DNA from: an uncultured Butyricicoccus sp.
Lineage (GTDB): Bacteria; Bacillota; Clostridia; Oscillospirales; Butyricicoccaceae
Length of the DNA stretch: 28,003 nt
NCBI GenBank assembly: GCA_900547195.1
Contig: URFQ01000026.1
Span: 1-28,003 of the forward strand
Reading direction: 5' to 3'
Shown: positions 22,244 through 28,003 of the stretch, piece by piece
Layout of the letters: each line of letters begins with the position of its first letter
How positions within the stretch are numbered: position 1 is the first letter of the stretch
The notes under the pieces: model-generated
The model's input: the letters and a program-made list of their open reading frames with translations, nothing else
What the model was told of the DNA's origin: nothing
The model's database searches: none
Made by a program: the position numbers and the translations under genes

Positions 22244-23434
22244 ATGGATTACAACAAGAAGAATGTAGAAGACATCGACGTAACCGGCAAAAAGGTGATC
22301 GTGCGCTGCGACTTCAATGTGCCGCAGGACGAGACCGGCCGCATCACGGATGACAAACGCATCGTGGCTGCGCTGCCGACCATTCAGTACCTGCTTGAGC
22401 ACAAGGCTGCTGTGATCCTGTGCTCCCACCTCGGCCGTCCGAAGGGCGAGTTCAAGATGAAGTATTCGCTGGCCCCGGTTGCGGAGCGCCTGTCCGAGCT
22501 GCTCGGCCAGGAGGTCAAGCTGGCAAAGGACGTTATCGGCCCGGACGCCAAGAAAATGGCAGCAGAGGTGCAGCCCGGCCACGCGATCCTGCTGGAGAAC
22601 GTCCGCTTCCACAAGGAAGAGGAGAAGAATGATCCGACTTTCGCCAAGGAGCTGGCTTCCATGGCGGAAATCTATGTCAACGACGCATTCGGCACCGCGC
22701 ACCGTGCCCATGCTTCCACTGCGGGCATTGCCGACTATCTGCCGGCGGTTTGCGGCTATCTGATCAACAAGGAAATTTCTATCATGGGCAAGGCGCTGGC
22801 AAACCCGGCCCGCCCGTTTGTCGCCATCCTCGGCGGCGCGAAGGTTTCCGATAAGATCGGCGTCATCAATAACCTGATCGAAAAGTGCGACACCATCATC
22901 ATTGGCGGCGGCATGGCCTACACCTTCCAGAAGGCGCAGGGGATGTCCATCGGCACTTCGCTGTGCGAAGAGGATAAGCTGCAGCTCGCGCTCGACCTGC
23001 TGAAGAAGGCCGAGGATAAGGGCGTCAAGCTCCTGCTGCCGGTCGATACCGTTTGCGCTGATCATTTTGCGGCGGACGCGACCCCGGTGGTCTGCGAAGC
23101 CGGCAAAATCCCGGATGGCCTGATGGGCCTGGATATCGGCCCCAAGACCGTGGAGCTGTTCTCCAAGGCGGTTGCCGACGCGGGCACTGTGGTTTGGAAC
23201 GGCCCCATGGGCGTATTTGAGTTCGATGCGTTCGCGGTCGGCACAAAGGCGGTCGCAAAGGCCATCGCAGGCTCCGAAGCGATTTCCATCATCGGCGGCG
23301 GCGATTCCGCAGCTGCGGTGGAGAAGCTCGGCTATGCCGATAAGATGACCCACATCTCCACCGGCGGCGGCGCTTCGCTGGAGTTCCTGGAGGGCCTCGA
23401 ACTGCCGGGCATCGCCTGCCTGAACGATAAGTAA
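22244..23434 (+). CDS. pgk: Phosphoglycerate kinase
   Basis: The enzyme makes ATP from 1,3-bisphosphoglycerate. The 396-residue protein has normal length. Signatures are VIVRCDFNVPQDE near 18-30, LCSHLGRPKGE, the RAHASTAG segment, AILGGAKVSDKIG near 198-210, NGPMGVFE and the nucleotide-binding GGGDSAAAVEKLG close to the C-terminus. ATG at 22244 follows AAAGGAG at good spacing. It is the first gene of a pgk-tpiA-gpmI-eno cluster; gapA, the usual upstream partner, is not here. Confidence 0.98.
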   Translation: MDYNKKNVEDIDVTGKKVIVRCDFNVPQDETGRITDDKRIVAALPTIQYLLEHKAAVILCSHLGRPKGEFKMKYSLAPVAERLSELLGQEVKLAKDVIGPDAKKMAAEVQPGHAILLENVRFHKEEEKNDPTFAKELASMAEIYVNDAFGTAHRAHASTAGIADYLPAVCGYLINKEISIMGKALANPARPFVAILGGAKVSDKIGVINNLIEKCDTIIIGGGMAYTFQKAQGMSIGTSLCEEDKLQLALDLLKKAEDKGVKLLLPVDTVCADHFAADATPVVCEAGKIPDGLMGLDIGPKTVELFSKAVADAGTVVWNGPMGVFEFDAFAVGTKAVAKAIAGSEAISIIGGGDSAAAVEKLGYADKMTHISTGGGASLEFLEGLELPGIACLNDK

Positions 23435-23449
23435 CGCTGGAATCCTGCG

Positions 23450-23477
23450 CCGGGCGGGCGCGCAGAAGCCCGTCCGG
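23450..23477 (+). other. Hairpin after pgk
   Basis: CCGGGCGGGC pairs with GCCCGTCCGG over 10 positions with one G-U pair. It starts 15 bases after the pgk stop. No proper U-tract follows, so it may be a 3' stabiliser or partial terminator. A second small hairpin (CGGGC/GCCCG) follows at about 23498-23512. Confidence 0.55.
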
Positions 23478-23528
23478 ATGCATTATTTGCTTTATATCGG
23501 GCGCAGCGCCCGTATAAATACATAATTA

Positions 23529-23552
23529 TTACGAAAATTATATTTCGTCGTA
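23529..23552. promoter_or_regulatory. AT-rich inverted repeat upstream of tpiA
   Basis: ACGAAA (23531-23536) and TTTCGT (23543-23548) form an inverted repeat in a very AT-rich stretch. Flanking TTA and GTAA extend it imperfectly. It could be an operator or a small hairpin. I could not pair it with a convincing promoter. Confidence 0.35.
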
Positions 23553-23574
23553 AAATTTGAAAGGGGTATTTTAC

Positions 23575-24348
23575 ATGAATCGCAGATATCGCAAGACTAT
23601 CATTGCTGGTAACTGGAAGATGAACAAGACGCCGAGCGAGGCAAAGGCACTGATCGAAGAGATGAAGCCGCTGCTCTCCAAGACCAAGTGGTGCGAGATG
23701 GTTCTCTGCGTACCGTTTACCGATATTCAGGCGGCTGTAAAGGCTGCGAAGGGCTCCAAGATTGCCATTGGCGCGGAGAATATGCACTTTGAGAAGTCCG
23801 GTGCGTTCACCGGCGAAATCTCTGCCGATATGCTCAAGGAGCTGGGCGTAAAGTATGTGATCATCGGCCATTCCGAGCGCCGCCAGTACTTTAACGAGAC
23901 CGACGAGACCTGCAACAAAAAGGTCAAGGTTGCAATCGAAAACGGCCTGCGCCCGATCCTGTGCGTTGGCGAATCCCTCGCAGAGCGCGAGCAGGACGTC
24001 ACCATGGAAGTCATCCGCAAGCAGGTCAAGATTGCGCTGCAGGGCGTGGAAGTCGAGGACATCAAGAAGGTTGTCATCGCTTATGAGCCGATCTGGGCGA
24101 TCGGCACCGGCAAGACCGCAACCAGCGAGCAGGCCGGCGAGGTTTGCGCGAAGATCCGCGACTGCCTGCGCGAGCTGTACGGCGCGCGTGCTGCCCGTGC
24201 GATCACCATTCAGTACGGCGGTTCCATGAATGCGAAGAACGCGGCGGAACTGCTGGCACAGCCCGACGTAGACGGCGGCCTGATCGGCGGCGCGTCCCTG
24301 AAGGCTCCGGACTTTGCGGCAATCGTAGAGGCGGCAAATCAGAACTAA
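23575..24348 (+). CDS. tpiA: Triosephosphate isomerase
   Basis: The enzyme interconverts dihydroxyacetone phosphate and glyceraldehyde 3-phosphate. The 257-residue TIM barrel has N13 and K15 in AGNWKMNK, the catalytic H99 in IIGHSERR, the catalytic E171 in AYEPIWAIGTG, and the phosphate-binding GGSMN and GGASL loops near the C-terminus. ATG at 23575 is chosen for its GGGG site eight bases upstream. It follows pgk after a 140-base gap with two hairpins, so partial independent control is possible. Confidence 0.98.
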   Translation: MNRRYRKTIIAGNWKMNKTPSEAKALIEEMKPLLSKTKWCEMVLCVPFTDIQAAVKAAKGSKIAIGAENMHFEKSGAFTGEISADMLKELGVKYVIIGHSERRQYFNETDETCNKKVKVAIENGLRPILCVGESLAEREQDVTMEVIRKQVKIALQGVEVEDIKKVVIAYEPIWAIGTGKTATSEQAGEVCAKIRDCLRELYGARAARAITIQYGGSMNAKNAAELLAQPDVDGGLIGGASLKAPDFAAIVEAANQN

Positions 24349-24373
24349 ACCGGCGCTTTCCGGCGCCGACCGG

Positions 24374-24416
24374 AGCAGGAGGGGGAAAAGCGCATAAGGC
24401 TTATCCCCCTTTTGCT
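24374..24416 (+). terminator. Hairpin between tpiA and gpmI, possible weak terminator
   Basis: AGCAGGAGGGGGA pairs with TCCCCCTTTTGCT over 13 positions (two G-U pairs), with AGC/GCT pairing inside the loop. A T-rich stretch is part of the 3' arm, but only a poor U-tract follows. A smaller CGGCGC/GCGCCG hairpin lies just upstream at about 24351-24368. Attenuation between tpiA and gpmI is inference. Confidence 0.5.
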
Positions 24417-24437
24417 CGCTTTCAAAGGAGATATCAT

Positions 24438-26246
24438 ATGGCAAGAAGAAAGACCACCATGGCGGATATTGTTGCGGCAAACAAGGCTAAGGCTGCGGCC
24501 AGGGCCGAAGCGGCTGCACCGGCTTCGGAAGCTGTCCGGGTGAAGGCGGAGGAAACCGCCCCGGCTGCCGCGGTAGCCAAGGCTGACGCGGCGGCGCCGG
24601 CAGTGGAGTCAGCTGAAAAGCCTGCGCGCAAGCGAGCAAAAAAGACGGCAGAAGCTGCGCCCGCGGCAAAGAAACCCACGGCACGCAAGCCGCGTAAGAC
24701 GGCCGCACAAAAGGCCGGCAAGCATCCGCTCGCGCTGATCATCATGGATGGCTACGGTTACCGGGATACCGACATGGGCAACGCCATCCGCGCAGCGAAG
24801 ACCCCGAATATGGACAGATTCCTTGTAGATTGTCCAAACACGCTCATTGGCGCATCTGGGATGGACGTCGGCCTGCCGAACGGCCAGATGGGAAACTCGG
24901 AGGTTGGCCACACCAACATCGGCGCGGGCCGTATCGTCTATCAGGAGCTGACCCGCATCACCAAGTCCATTGAGGACGGCGATTTTTTTGAGAACGAAGC
25001 CTTCCAGCATGCGGTCGATCAGTGCTTGTGGTTCGGTTCCACACTGCACATTTTCGGCCTGATGTCCGACGGCGGCGTGCACTCCCACATCGACCATATC
25101 TGCGCGCTGCTGGAGCTGGCGAAGAAAAAGAGCCTGACCAAGGTTTGCGTTCACTGCTTTATGGATGGGCGCGACACCCCCCCGACTTCGGGCGCGGGCT
25201 ATGTGCAGAAGCTCGTCGATAAGATTCAGGAGCTGGGTGTCGGCTGCATTTCGACCATTTCCGGCCGCTATTATGCGATGGATCGTGATAAGCGTTGGGA
25301 TCGCCTGGAGCGCGCATATGACGCGATTGTCCTCGGCGAGGCGCCGGTCTACGAAGGCGAGCCGGTGCAGGCTGTGCTGAACAGCTATGAGCGGGATGTA
25401 ACCGACGAGTTCATCGAGCCGGTGATCATCACCCCGGGCGCGAATGTCCGCAAGGATGACGCAGTTATTTTTGCAAATTTCCGTCCCGACCGTGCGCGTG
25501 AAATCACCCGCGCGATTGTCGATCCGGATTTCGACGGCTTCTTCCGGGAACAGGGCAACCTGCCGGTCAAGTTTGTTTGTATGACGCAGTATGATGCGAC
25601 CATGCCGAATGTGGAGGTTGCGTTCAAGCCGCAGTCGCTCACCAATACCTTTGGCGAGTATATTTCGGACAAGGGTCTGACCCAGCTGCGCATTGCCGAG
25701 ACCGAGAAGTACGCGCACGTCACGTTCTTCTTTAACGGCGGCGTTGAGAAGGAATATAAAAACGAGGATCGTGCGCTAATCAAGTCCCCGTCGGTTGCAA
25801 CCTATGACCTCAAGCCCGAAATGTCGGCCTACGAGGTCACCGACGAAGTGCTGAGGCGCATTGCTTCCGACCAATATGACGTCATTATCCTCAATTTCGC
25901 AAACTGCGACATGGTCGGGCACACCGGCGTCTTTGACGCGGCAGTGAAGGCGGTTGAGGCAGTGGACGAGTGCGTGGGCAAGGTTGTGAATGCGCTGACG
26001 GCCAAGGGCGGCGCGGCGCTGATCACCGCCGACCATGGCAACGCCGATCAGATGCTGGAGGACGACGGGACTTCGCCGTTCACCGCGCATTCCACCAATC
26101 CGGTGCCGCTGGTGCTGGTGGGGCGTGACGATGTGAAGGCCCTGTCGGCGGGCGGCGTGCTGGCGGATCTTGCGCCGACCATGCTCGAGCTGCTCGGCCT
26201 GGACAAACCGTCTGAGATGACGGGCAAAAGCTTGCTTGTGAAGTAA
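24438..26246 (+). CDS. gpmI: 2,3-bisphosphoglycerate-independent phosphoglycerate mutase with Ala/Lys-rich N-terminal extension
   Basis: The enzyme converts 3- to 2-phosphoglycerate using two metal ions and a phosphoserine. The 602-residue product holds a full iPGM domain from about residue 97: D104 in IIMDGYG, nucleophile S154 in GNSEVGHTN (50 residues apart, as in the Geobacillus enzyme), GRYYAMDRDKRW and the metal-binding TADHGNADQM near the end. Residues 1-96 are an extra low-complexity tail with 37 Ala and 23 Lys/Arg, resembling histone-H1-like or HU-like basic tails. The start is well supported: AAAGGAG seven bases before the ATG and no later Met until M103. The same frame is open upstream into tpiA but is not plausible there. 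Confidence 0.95.
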   Translation: MARRKTTMADIVAANKAKAAARAEAAAPASEAVRVKAEETAPAAAVAKADAAAPAVESAEKPARKRAKKTAEAAPAAKKPTARKPRKTAAQKAGKHPLALIIMDGYGYRDTDMGNAIRAAKTPNMDRFLVDCPNTLIGASGMDVGLPNGQMGNSEVGHTNIGAGRIVYQELTRITKSIEDGDFFENEAFQHAVDQCLWFGSTLHIFGLMSDGGVHSHIDHICALLELAKKKSLTKVCVHCFMDGRDTPPTSGAGYVQKLVDKIQELGVGCISTISGRYYAMDRDKRWDRLERAYDAIVLGEAPVYEGEPVQAVLNSYERDVTDEFIEPVIITPGANVRKDDAVIFANFRPDRAREITRAIVDPDFDGFFREQGNLPVKFVCMTQYDATMPNVEVAFKPQSLTNTFGEYISDKGLTQLRIAETEKYAHVTFFFNGGVEKEYKNEDRALIKSPSVATYDLKPEMSAYEVTDEVLRRIASDQYDVIILNFANCDMVGHTGVFDAAVKAVEAVDECVGKVVNALTAKGGAALITADHGNADQMLEDDGTSPFTAHSTNPVPLVLVGRDDVKALSAGGVLADLAPTMLELLGLDKPSEMTGKSLLVK

Positions 26247-26259
26247 GATAGGAAAAAAT

Positions 26260-26319
26260 GGGAGATAGAACAATGGGAGAGAAACGCCTGCGCGGCGATA
26301 TCTCCGGTTTCCGTCTCCC
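26260..26319 (+). promoter_or_regulatory. Leader hairpin upstream of eno with two alternative 5' arms
   Basis: GGGAGA occurs at 26260-26265 and again at 26275-26280, in a direct repeat (ATGGGAGA, 15-base step). Both can pair with TCTCCC at 26314-26319; the second also extends with GAAAC/GTTTC. No U-tract follows. Confidence 0.45.
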
Positions 26320-26368
26320 GGCTGATCCTACCTGACTATATATTTGTTTTGCAAAGGAGAAGGTTATT

Positions 26369-27682
26369 ATGAAGGGTTACATCGAAATTGTAGACGTAAT
26401 CGGCCGCGAGGTTATGGACTCCCGTGGCAATCCGACGGTTGAGGTTGAGGTTTATGTGGAAGCAGACACCGGCGCATATATGGGCCGCGCGGCGGTTCCG
26501 TCCGGCGCTTCCACCGGCATCTTTGAGGCTTGCGAGCTGCGTGACGGCGACAAGGACCGTTATCAGGGCAAGGGCGTCCTGAAGGCAGTTGACGCGGTCA
26601 ACGGCGAGATCGCAGAAGAAATCATCGGCATGAACGCGCTGGACCAGCAGGCGATCGACAAGGCGATGATCGCACTGGACGGCACCCCGAACAAGACCAA
26701 GCTGGGCGCAAATGCAATTCTGGGCGTATCGCTGGCAGTTGCAAAGGCTGCTGCGGAGGCTCTGGGCCTGCCGCTGTACAACTACATCGGCGGCTGCAAT
26801 GCCAAGACCCTGCCGGTTCCGATGATGAACATCCTCAACGGCGGCGCGCATGCGACGAACAACGTTGAGATTCAGGAGTTCATGATCATGCCGGTTTCCG
26901 CCCCGTCTTTCCGCGAGGCGCTGCGCCGCTGCGCGGAGGTCTTCCACACCCTGAAGAAGACCCTGAAGGAGAACGGCACCCCGGCTGCCGGTGTTGGCGA
27001 CGAGGGCGGCTATGCCCCGAACCTCAAGAAGGATGAGGATGCGCTGAAGGTTATTGTACAGGCGATCGAAGAAGCTGGCTATAAGCCGGGCGAGGACTTC
27101 ATGATCGCGATTGACGCGGCTTCTTCCGAATGGTGGAACGACGAGGAGAAGTGCTATATTCAGCCGAAGTCTGGTAAGAAGATGACCCAGAAGCAGCTGG
27201 TTACCATGTGGAAGAACTTCGCGGAGAAGTACCCGATCATCTCCCTCGAGGACGGTATGGCTGAGGAAGACTGGGAAGGCTGGGAGATGCTGACCAAGGC
27301 GCTGGGCGACAAGATTCAGCTGGTTGGCGACGACCTGTTTGTTACCAACGTTTCCCGTCTGAAGAAGGGCATTGACCTGGGCGTTGCAAACTCCATCCTG
27401 ATCAAGGTGAACCAGATCGGTTCGCTGACCGAGACCCTGGACGCAATGGAGCTGGCTCAGCGCCACGAGTACCGTTGCATGGTTTCTCACCGTTCCGGTG
27501 AGACCGAGGACGTCACCATCGCCGACCTGGCTGTTGCAACCAACGCAGGCCAGATCAAGACCGGTGCTCCCGCACGTTCCGAGCGCGTTGCTAAGTACAA
27601 CCAGCTGCTGCGCATCGAGGAAGAGCTGGGCGAGGCAGCTGTTTACGCTGGCAAGTCCGCATTCCCCCGCTTCAAGGCATAA
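26369..27682 (+). CDS. eno: Enolase
   Basis: The enzyme dehydrates 2-phosphoglycerate to phosphoenolpyruvate with magnesium. The 437-residue protein has the family marks: REVMDSRGNPTVEVEV at the N-terminus, the SGASTG loop, NILNGGAHATNN, the catalytic-Glu region GVGDEGGYAPN, the metal-binding IAIDAASSE, SLEDGMAE and GDDLF, the catalytic Lys in LIKVNQIGS and the SHRSGETED signature. AAAGGAGAAGG lies before the ATG. It ends the pgk-tpiA-gpmI-eno cluster; codon use is that of a highly expressed gene. Confidence 0.98.
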   Translation: MKGYIEIVDVIGREVMDSRGNPTVEVEVYVEADTGAYMGRAAVPSGASTGIFEACELRDGDKDRYQGKGVLKAVDAVNGEIAEEIIGMNALDQQAIDKAMIALDGTPNKTKLGANAILGVSLAVAKAAAEALGLPLYNYIGGCNAKTLPVPMMNILNGGAHATNNVEIQEFMIMPVSAPSFREALRRCAEVFHTLKKTLKENGTPAAGVGDEGGYAPNLKKDEDALKVIVQAIEEAGYKPGEDFMIAIDAASSEWWNDEEKCYIQPKSGKKMTQKQLVTMWKNFAEKYPIISLEDGMAEEDWEGWEMLTKALGDKIQLVGDDLFVTNVSRLKKGIDLGVANSILIKVNQIGSLTETLDAMELAQRHEYRCMVSHRSGETEDVTIADLAVATNAGQIKTGAPARSERVAKYNQLLRIEEELGEAAVYAGKSAFPRFKA

Positions 27683-27733
27683 TGACGCTTGAAAGCTTAT
27701 AAAGGGATGCTCTGCTGAACTTCCCTGAACAGG

Positions 27734-27800
27734 CCGGGTCAATCCTGATATATCGTGAGCTAATTCATCACGTCATGTATTGTGGGTCGACCCGGTTTTT
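27734..27800 (+). terminator. Branched hairpin element A downstream of eno, terminator-like
   Basis: The outer stem is made by CCG plus GGTCAATCC (27734-27745) and GGGTCGACC plus CGG (27784-27795), with one mismatch, and runs into TTTTT. Inside are ATATA/TGTAT and a CGTGA/TCACG hairpin. It most likely terminates eno transcription, but the long structured interior is unusual for a plain terminator. Element B at 27924-27988 has the same plan. Confidence 0.75.
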
Positions 27801-27802
27801 CC

Positions 27803-27832
27803 TTGTTAGAGGCATATAATCTTGGGTATATA
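27803..27832 (+). promoter_or_regulatory. Possible promoter between the two downstream elements
   Basis: TTGTTA (27803-27808) and TATATA (27827-27832) are spaced by 18 bases. A separate TATAAT at 27815-27820 has no good -35. A transcript starting near 27839 would include the palindrome and element B. Confidence 0.35.
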
Positions 27833-27858
27833 CTCACTCACGCTTCATACTTTCAAAT

Positions 27859-27888
27859 GGTTTAAGACGTCAATTGACGACTTAAACC
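27859..27888. repeat. Near-perfect 30-base palindrome
   Basis: GGTTTAAG-A-CGTCAA is followed directly by its mirror TTGACG-A-CTTAAACC, with only one A-A mismatch on each side of the centre (14 of 15 pairs). It could be an operator for a dimeric regulator or a hairpin in a transcript. Confidence 0.65.
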
Positions 27889-27923
27889 TATGAGCTAACT
27901 GGTGCTCTCTGTTCGGCTACTCG

Positions 27924-27988
27924 GGTCGTACCTGACTATATCGTGATGTGATTCATGACAGATAGTTACGGTGCGGCCTTATTTTTAT
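27924..27988 (+). ncRNA. Branched hairpin element B, candidate structured RNA ending
   Basis: GGTCGTACC (27924-27932) pairs over all nine positions with GGTGCGGCC (27970-27978, two G-U pairs). Inside, ACTAT pairs with ATAGT and TCGTGA with TCATGA around TGTGAT. TTATTTTTAT follows. The plan matches element A, including the shared CCTGA and TATATCGTGA words and ATTCAT in the loop region. It may be a small RNA, a leader attenuator of the next gene, or a second terminator. Confidence 0.5.
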
Positions 27989-28003
27989 GCCATGATAGGG
28001 CAC

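Larger units (their letters stand above)
27683..28003 (+). other. Gene-free region downstream of eno
   Basis: The last 321 bases hold no credible coding frame. They contain element A, a possible promoter, a 30-base palindrome and element B, described separately. The next gene lies beyond the window; in many Firmicutes it is secG, but this cannot be checked here. Confidence 0.75.

Noticed and set aside
24144..24437. Extension of the gpmI frame back into tpiA
   Set aside because: It overlaps the certain tpiA gene, has no ribosome binding site at its start, and the ATG at 24438 has a very good one.
1..28003. CRISPR array, insertion sequence, prophage or attachment site
   Set aside because: No regularly spaced direct repeats, transposase or integrase frames, or paired terminal repeats were seen on either strand.

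Overview
The window is a piece of a Gram-positive chromosome, most likely from a high-GC member of the class Clostridia (Oscillospirales-like). Support comes from gene order (spc and alpha ribosomal operons with a KOW gene between map and infA, and rpsD inside the alpha operon), the rimP-nusA-rnpM-L7Ae-infB-rbfA-nrnA-truB-ribF order, an LTA-synthase-family enzyme, strong GGAGG-type ribosome binding sites and sigma-A-like promoters. I cannot name the genus from sequence alone. No tRNA, rRNA, CRISPR array or insertion sequence was found.

Positions 1-8315: end of the spc operon and the alpha operon, all on the plus strand: rplR (5' end missing), rpsE, rpmD, rplO, secY, adk, map, a KOW-domain gene, infA, rpmJ, a 313-base gap packed with hairpins, then rpsM, rpsK, rpsD, rpoA and rplQ, closed by a strong terminator. 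These genes build the ribosome, the protein export channel and the RNA polymerase alpha subunit, with nucleotide balance (adk) and N-terminal Met removal (map).

Positions 8316-10004: a visibly AT-rich island with its own promoter. It encodes a secreted protein and a small membrane-anchored protein, neither of which I recognise, and ends in a bidirectional terminator. Positions 10005-11969 carry a minus-strand LTA-synthase-family gene. It is divergent from the next operon across a shared promoter region.

Positions 12180-20457: the translation and RNA-maturation operon rimP, nusA, rnpM (ylxR), a L7Ae-family gene, infB, rbfA, nrnA, truB, ribF. It has a good promoter, a leader hairpin that could be the NusA-autoregulated attenuator, and a terminator after ribF. 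trmL and degV follow from their own promoter.

Positions 22114-28003: the lower-glycolysis cluster pgk, tpiA, gpmI, eno, without gapA. The pgk promoter has a Rex-like inverted repeat between its -35 and -10 boxes. GpmI carries an unusual 96-residue Ala/Lys-rich N-terminal extension. Downstream of eno are two related branched hairpin elements with conserved loops, apparently compensated stems and U-rich ends; these are the best candidate for an undescribed structured RNA here.
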